Source: Hordeum vulgare subsp. vulgare (lineage: Eukaryota > Streptophyta > Magnoliopsida > Poales > Poaceae). Taken from it: a DNA stretch of 64,000 nt. Every line of letters begins with the position of its first letter. Positions within the stretch are counted from its first letter, which is position 1. The position numbers and the translations under genes are program-made. Location: the NCBI RefSeq assembly GCF_904849725.1, contig NC_058519.1, positions 536,122,316-536,186,315 of the forward strand. Direction: 5' to 3'. The notes under the pieces were generated by a model, which worked only from the letters and a program-made list of their open reading frames with translations, did not search any database and was not told the DNA's origin. Shown here one piece after another: positions 59,782-64,000 of this stretch.

Positions 59782-60370
59782 GAGAAGTTCTTGAGGGGTG
59801 ACTCCGCCAATGAAATTCACTATTATTCATTTTGGCAAGACCTATATGCAATCAACTCCAACCATATGAATTAGTTCAAGGAGTCACACATTCCCTGAGA
59901 GGTAAGCAAGGGACAAGGTAATTAATGTATCAATGGACATCGTCTCACATGTACTCCACTCCATGTCCATAGATATCCTTGTATTTGTTCCTTGTGCTTG
60001 GGACTAACCCATGTAAGTGAGCATAGTAAGAAACAACAAGCATTGCTCCCAACTCAAGATGATCTTCATCAATAATGAGTATCCACCACTACTACACCTA
60101 CATGAATTCTTATACGACAAAGCCCAAGGTTAGTTTATCCCTCTTAGGGGGGATGCCACATCAAGGGGGAGCTTTACTCTAAGACTTGAGTATAAGCATC
60201 TCTTAAGATATGAACAGACTGAAAGCTTTATGTAGAAGTGGTAACCCCACTTGTGCTTAAACGATGAGTATGACTTATGATAAAGTATTCTTGTTTGGAT
60301 CCTATGTCAATATACTCATATATAGATGACTTCGTCATCGCTAAAGTGCTTCATAGATACTAGAGTGTTT
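59782..60370 (+). other. 3' non-coding part of Copia F with purine tract
   Basis: No reading frame of note. ATCAAGGGGGAGC at 60160-60172 resembles a polypurine tract, but sequence after it does not match the 5' LTR. Function of the remainder not evident. Confidence 0.45.
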
Positions 60371-60926
60371 GTGCATGTTTCACCATGTTTTATTTGACAA
60401 CTTATTGTGTGAGCACATTGGTATGCATATTTGTGCTTATTCGAGGATATCCGATTGTTGTTGTTTGGATTTCTGTTTTATTTGGCCAATTGTATATACC
60501 TATTGACCCAATGCACAGTGCTAGTTGCTCTTTTCTGCATGTTTTTTACTTTGCAGATTTTCCATACCAAACGAGGTCCAATTGCCCTGAAAAATTTTGG
60601 TGATTTTTTTGGACCAAAAGAAGACCAACGAGCATCGGAAGAAGGGTGGAGGCCTCACGAGGGGCCCACAAGTCAACATGACACGACATGGGGGGCGCGC
60701 CCTGATGGCTTATTCCTCCCTCGTGGCCCTCATGACTCCGTTCTTTAGCTTAGAAACTCTCATCTACCCTAAGAACACCATAGGGAGTCCCGAAATACTT
60801 TTTATGTTGTCGCAAGTCTCTAAATAAATCATATAAAGTGCATCAAAATCATATAAAAATATTGTAAATATAGGCAAACATGGCATGAATACTTCATAAA
60901 TTATCGATATGTTGGAGACGTATCAC
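60371..60926. repeat. Opposed Athila-like LTR fragments
   Basis: 60480-60780 reads as the early part of an Athila-like LTR on the plus strand (CCAAACGAGGTCCAA, GGACCAAAAGAAGACC). 60790-60926 reads as the start of a similar LTR on the minus strand, beginning TGATACGTCTCC at 60926. The head-to-head arrangement implies a rearranged or inverted remnant. Confidence 0.5.
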
Positions 60927-61161
60927 GCGCGTCTGCGGAGAGTGACCGGTCATGCCTCACATAATGCATTCTACAACCGGATACCTCAAATCCATATTAT
61001 TACATGCAGTGTAAACTTAATACAAGTGGAGCCCGTCCGGCTCCGCCGTGCCCATGTCCAGCGGCTGGCTGCGACCCTCGTAGTGTTGGTCCGGCTCACG
61101 GGAGTAGGACATGGGACACTAGCCGACTCACAGGAGTCGAGATCCCGTGGTCTCACATGCC

Positions 61162-61673
61162 CTACTCTTCCTCGTCAGAGCACACCCGAACGATGCCGGT
61201 GGACGTGGGGTCGATGATAGATCCTTCATAGGAGGAGCCGATGTCCACCACGACGCGATTGTGGTGGCCGCGCAAGTGCATTCGACGGGGCGTTGGAGAG
61301 TGTGACTCCGCCTCTCCAACGTCCACCGCCGCGAGGTTGTCCGCCGCCTCCTGCGTCCGCTACCTCACACGGAGGGCACACCGTGCCATGCTATCGTCCT
61401 CGCAATGGCCCGCGCGCCAACGGAGGGGGTTGCACTTCGCCATGTCATTCGAACGCCAAACGGACCGCACCGCCTCTAGTGAGGCAGCAACGACGGATCC
61501 AAGCACTGGTTGTGCCGACATAATGGATTCCCGGCGTTGCGAGTCCGAGCGCTGCCGCCGAGCGGCCGTCGAGCGGGATCGGCGGAGCGCAACCCAGACG
61601 ACCATCTCCTCCTCGGGCCTGCGTGGGATGAGCTCGTGGTCGAGGTGAAGGACTCGGATCTGTTGCCCGCCAT
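61162..61673 (-). pseudogene. Unidentified small pseudogene, minus strand
   Basis: ATG at 61673 begins MAGNRSESFTSTTSSSH. A single-base shift near 61605 moves to a frame rich in Arg, Ser and Ala. One TAG near 61358 interrupts it, after which the frame runs to a credible end VVVDIGSSYEGS ... CSDEEE with TAG at 61162. About 170 residues in all. Low-complexity basic middle and acidic tail; no known domain. It resembles small gene-like repeats scattered in Triticeae genomes. TATA-like CATATATT is 98 bases upstream on the minus strand. Confidence 0.45.
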
Positions 61674-61770
61674 GCCGGAGAAGGCCGGAGGTCGCGGGAT
61701 GTGAGCTTGGGTGGCGGATGGTAGTGGAGGGAAGTGGCTAGGGTTTGGTACCGTGAGCGAATAGGGACGA

Positions 61771-61778
61771 ATATATGT
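61771..61778 (-). promoter_or_regulatory. TATA-like element upstream of the 61162-61673 pseudogene
   Basis: Minus-strand CATATATT, followed by GC-rich sequence and AAACCCTAGCC before the ATG, similar to a grass promoter and 5' UTR. Confidence 0.35.
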
Positions 61779-61849
61779 GAGGTCGATGCGGGACAGTGCG
61801 GGCCAACCGGTCGTCCCCGCGCGCGGCCGGGCTTCCTCATATCCGTCAT

Positions 61850-62960
61850 ATATTTGGGCTGGATATGAGGGGTGCAGATCGGCCCGGGCGTTTGAGGCCT
61901 ATTTGAAAGGTCCGGCTCGGTCGATTTTGTCTGACTGGTCAGCGGCAGACGGTTTGCCCGAACGTTTGAGACGGGTTTGAAGGGTCCGACTGTAAATGTT
62001 CTAAAGGCTTTGTTGTTATTGTTTTTTTTCTCTAATTGTCCGAAATTCCTATGAAAATCCCTTCATGCAGCAAAGGGGGAGGGGGGCTAAAAGTGAAATA
62101 AAGGCAAGAAAGAAACCCAGGTTGCAAGCGGAATTTCTAGGAAATTAATTGGATATCCTAGCAACTTTGTTTGACTCTCTCTTCAATATCTTGCAAAAAA
62201 AAATGGTGAAAGGGTTAGACAGTGACTAATGAGCTGCACATGCGGCGAGACCTTTGACTGGATCGACGGTCGTCGGTCTCCTGGCGTTTTGGGCTTGCTG
62301 AGTGCTGATAAGAACAGCCTCCCCAATCACACGGAAGAGAAACAAAAATCGCACGTCGAAACTCATTATATTTCACGTGTGGTGTGGCCACTGCTTCCAA
62401 GTCGACGGTGATATCTGGTCGCTTCCGACGCATATGCATGCTCATGCTCTTGTCCCATGCAAGCGTTCAAACAATATCCTGGGAAGATGGATGCATGACA
62501 GCACCTTGGGTTTGTTCGGTTTTCTGAATTTTATACCCTAGAAGACTAGGGAAGTGAAGAAGCTTCTCTGGACTCCCTCTGTCCCTCTCTAGCAAAAGAA
62601 GACTTGTGGAGGAATCTTGGGCCCGAAAGAAAATTCTTTTGGAGCAGTAGTGTTTTAGGCTCTAATCTTTGTTTGATGGTCTAAATTTCCACGTAGAAGG
62701 TTCACCGCAAAGGATTCGCCGAGGAATCGTGCTCGGTCTAGTTTGGTTTGCATTTACAAGTAGTGCGTCACACTGTAGCTACGTACCTAACGCATTGGCT
62801 CGGCGTGAAGAGTGCCCTTCTCTCGATTCTGACCACTTTGGTTCACATGTGTGCTTTCATGGAAAATCTTCACGCATGTGTTCCGGGCAAGGAATGTTTG
62901 AAGTGTTGCTCCATGGAGCCATCTTAATTCTTTTAGTTCACGATTCATGGTGATTCGGTG
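61850..62960. other. Unassigned stretch
   Basis: No gene or repeat boundary recognised. Short open frames are scattered and lack domain-like composition. Poly-T and poly-A runs at about 62023 and 62197 could be retroposition scars. Confidence 0.3.
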
Positions 62961-64000
62961 TCCAAAGTAAAAAAGTACCCAAGAACCCGCGTCGTCCTCC
63001 CGAGGGCGGCTCGGGCGCGCGACCCCACCTCCTCCCGGCCGAACCCCCCTCCCGCTACTCCTTATCCCCACCGCTCCCGTCAATAGCACCTGCCCGCGCA
63101 AAGCTTAGTAGATCTGGTGGCGGCAGGCCGTCGTTCACCGTGCGGAGCGCTCATGAGTCGGGGGTGCTCTGTGCGGTGGCGTGCGGTGCGACGTGACTCC
63201 GACACGCGTCGTTTTTGCTGGTGGTGGTCGGGGGCGGTGGGGAGGACGTGATTGTGCATCCCTCCCGCTGCCCTTCCGCCAAACTAGCGTCTCCCTTTGG
63301 CGCCCGACGGCGTCGGTGGTGGCTGCTGGTTCGACGCGGTGGGGTCCGGCAGAGGCTGTTCCTGTGAGGCGCTAGGTGGTGGTGTCTGCCCTTCCCCGTC
63401 GGGTTGTCAGCCTCAGGTTGGCTTGGATCCGGCGGGGAGCGGTAAGGCTGGTTGGATCCTACCGGATCTGGCCTGCGTTGGCCCGGATTTGATCATGTGT
63501 GGCGATGGGGCTGCAGTGGCCCTTCTTCTATGGTGGTGCAGTGAGGAGTGCTTCACGATCAAAATCGATGCTATGTTGGAGGTGCTCTGCTCATTGGGAA
63601 AAAGTCTTGCTCTTGCCGGAGCCGGCGACGACGATGCCTGTGGGCACCGCAAACCACCTTGGAGGCAGCGCTGTCATGGTGGCTAACCCTTCGAGACCTC
63701 GAGGAAACCCATCTTCCAAGTTGGTCTAGGACGGATGATGGAGATGCATTTTTGTGTCGCGTCCCTTCTTGAAGGCATCATCTGGGTTCGGCTCGGGTTG
63801 GTCTCTGTGGTGGCTGCTCGCTGCGGATTTGATGGTGGTGGTGGGGCGACCAGCTTGGGGTCGATGGTGGTGTGTACGTTGTTGGTGAGGAGGTGGTGTC
63901 CTGTTTGCGAGATCTCGGCTCAGCCATGCGTCGAACTTGGATCTGGATTTCATCTGAAGCCGGGTTAGCCGGGGTGTTATCCTACTCAATGTATCACCCC
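62961..64000 (+). other. GC-rich region, possible LINE 5' UTR or promoter
   Basis: GC-rich and rich in GGTGGTGG, with several overlapping frames but no domain or splice-supported ORF. The composition resembles 5' UTRs of grass LINEs as I remember them; the sequence that would show ORF1 lies beyond the window end. Low confidence. Confidence 0.3.

Larger units (their letters stand above)
54541..60370 (+). mobile_element. Copia F: SIRE-like, gag-only remnant
   Basis: Contains a 5' LTR (to 55816), tRNA-Met-type primer site, gag with CCHC knuckle, and a long acidic and coiled-coil gag extension ending VWVPKNKN near 59780. No protease, integrase or RT follows; a purine tract (AAGGGGGA at 60163) is reached within 400 bases. 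Either a gag-only non-autonomous element or an internal deletion. The 3' LTR is absent. Split by the Angela-type solo LTR. Confidence 0.8.

Noticed and set aside
62215..62445. Short frames around 62215-62541 as genes
   Set aside because: Overlapping frames on both strands with no domain or coding signature.
1..64000. CRISPR array, rRNA genes or bacterial operons
   Set aside because: No regularly spaced repeats, no rRNA sequence and plant repeat content throughout.

Overview
This window looks like intergenic DNA from a large grass genome, most likely Triticeae (wheat, barley or a relative). It is almost wall-to-wall transposable elements, and I see no intact host gene. The call rests on an Angela/BARE/WIS-type Copia solo LTR, chromodomain Gypsy elements with 3-5 kb LTRs, Athila/Sabrina-type elements with tRNA-Asp primer sites, SIRE-type Copia elements, a CACTA element and a PIF/Harbinger relic, all nested. 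I could run no database search, so family names are recognition by eye.

Layout. 1-9768: chromovirus Gypsy element A (Tekay-like), with part of its 5' LTR, an extra ORF before gag, a broken gag-pol and a complete 3.07 kb 3' LTR. 10038-13864: minus-strand remnant of an Athila-like element (E). 13865-17145: plus-strand LTR end, tRNA-Asp primer site and degenerate ORFs of a non-autonomous Athila/Sabrina-like element. 17146-28760: chromovirus B, with a 4.9 kb 5' LTR containing three tRNA-like modules, a polyprotein with an in-frame gag/protease deletion, and a tandemly duplicated, truncated 3' LTR. 28761-31751: truncated long LTR of a third family. 31752-33092: Athila/Sabrina-like LTR, plausibly the other end of the element at 13865.

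33092-49614: minus-strand SIRE-type Copia G, cut in its reverse transcriptase. It holds two later insertions: solo LTR D (35907-39452, TSD CCTGT, same family as A) and the complete non-autonomous Athila-like element C (42163-49109, TSD CTTGA). 49615-51247: low-information sequence and the start of a PIF/Harbinger transposase pseudogene, which is split by a 2.6 kb CACTA element (51248-53831) and resumes to about 54480. 54541 to about 60370: SIRE-like Copia F with gag only, split by an Angela-type solo LTR (56891-58641, TSD AATAC). 60371-60926: opposed LTR fragments. 61162-61673: small minus-strand pseudogene. The rest to 64000 is unassigned and GC-rich at the end.

Three things stand out. First, the LTR of B carries tRNA-like units with A box, B box and T-run, one of them present in both LTRs. 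Second, four LTRs share one architecture: a micro-exon of 60-84 nt after a TAG, ending at a match to the GC-type splice donor AG|GCAAG, with candidate acceptors directly before the ATGs of the internal ORFs. This suggests spliced leaders. Third, element A has a long ORF before gag followed by its own AATAAA. All three are inferences from sequence and need transcript data.
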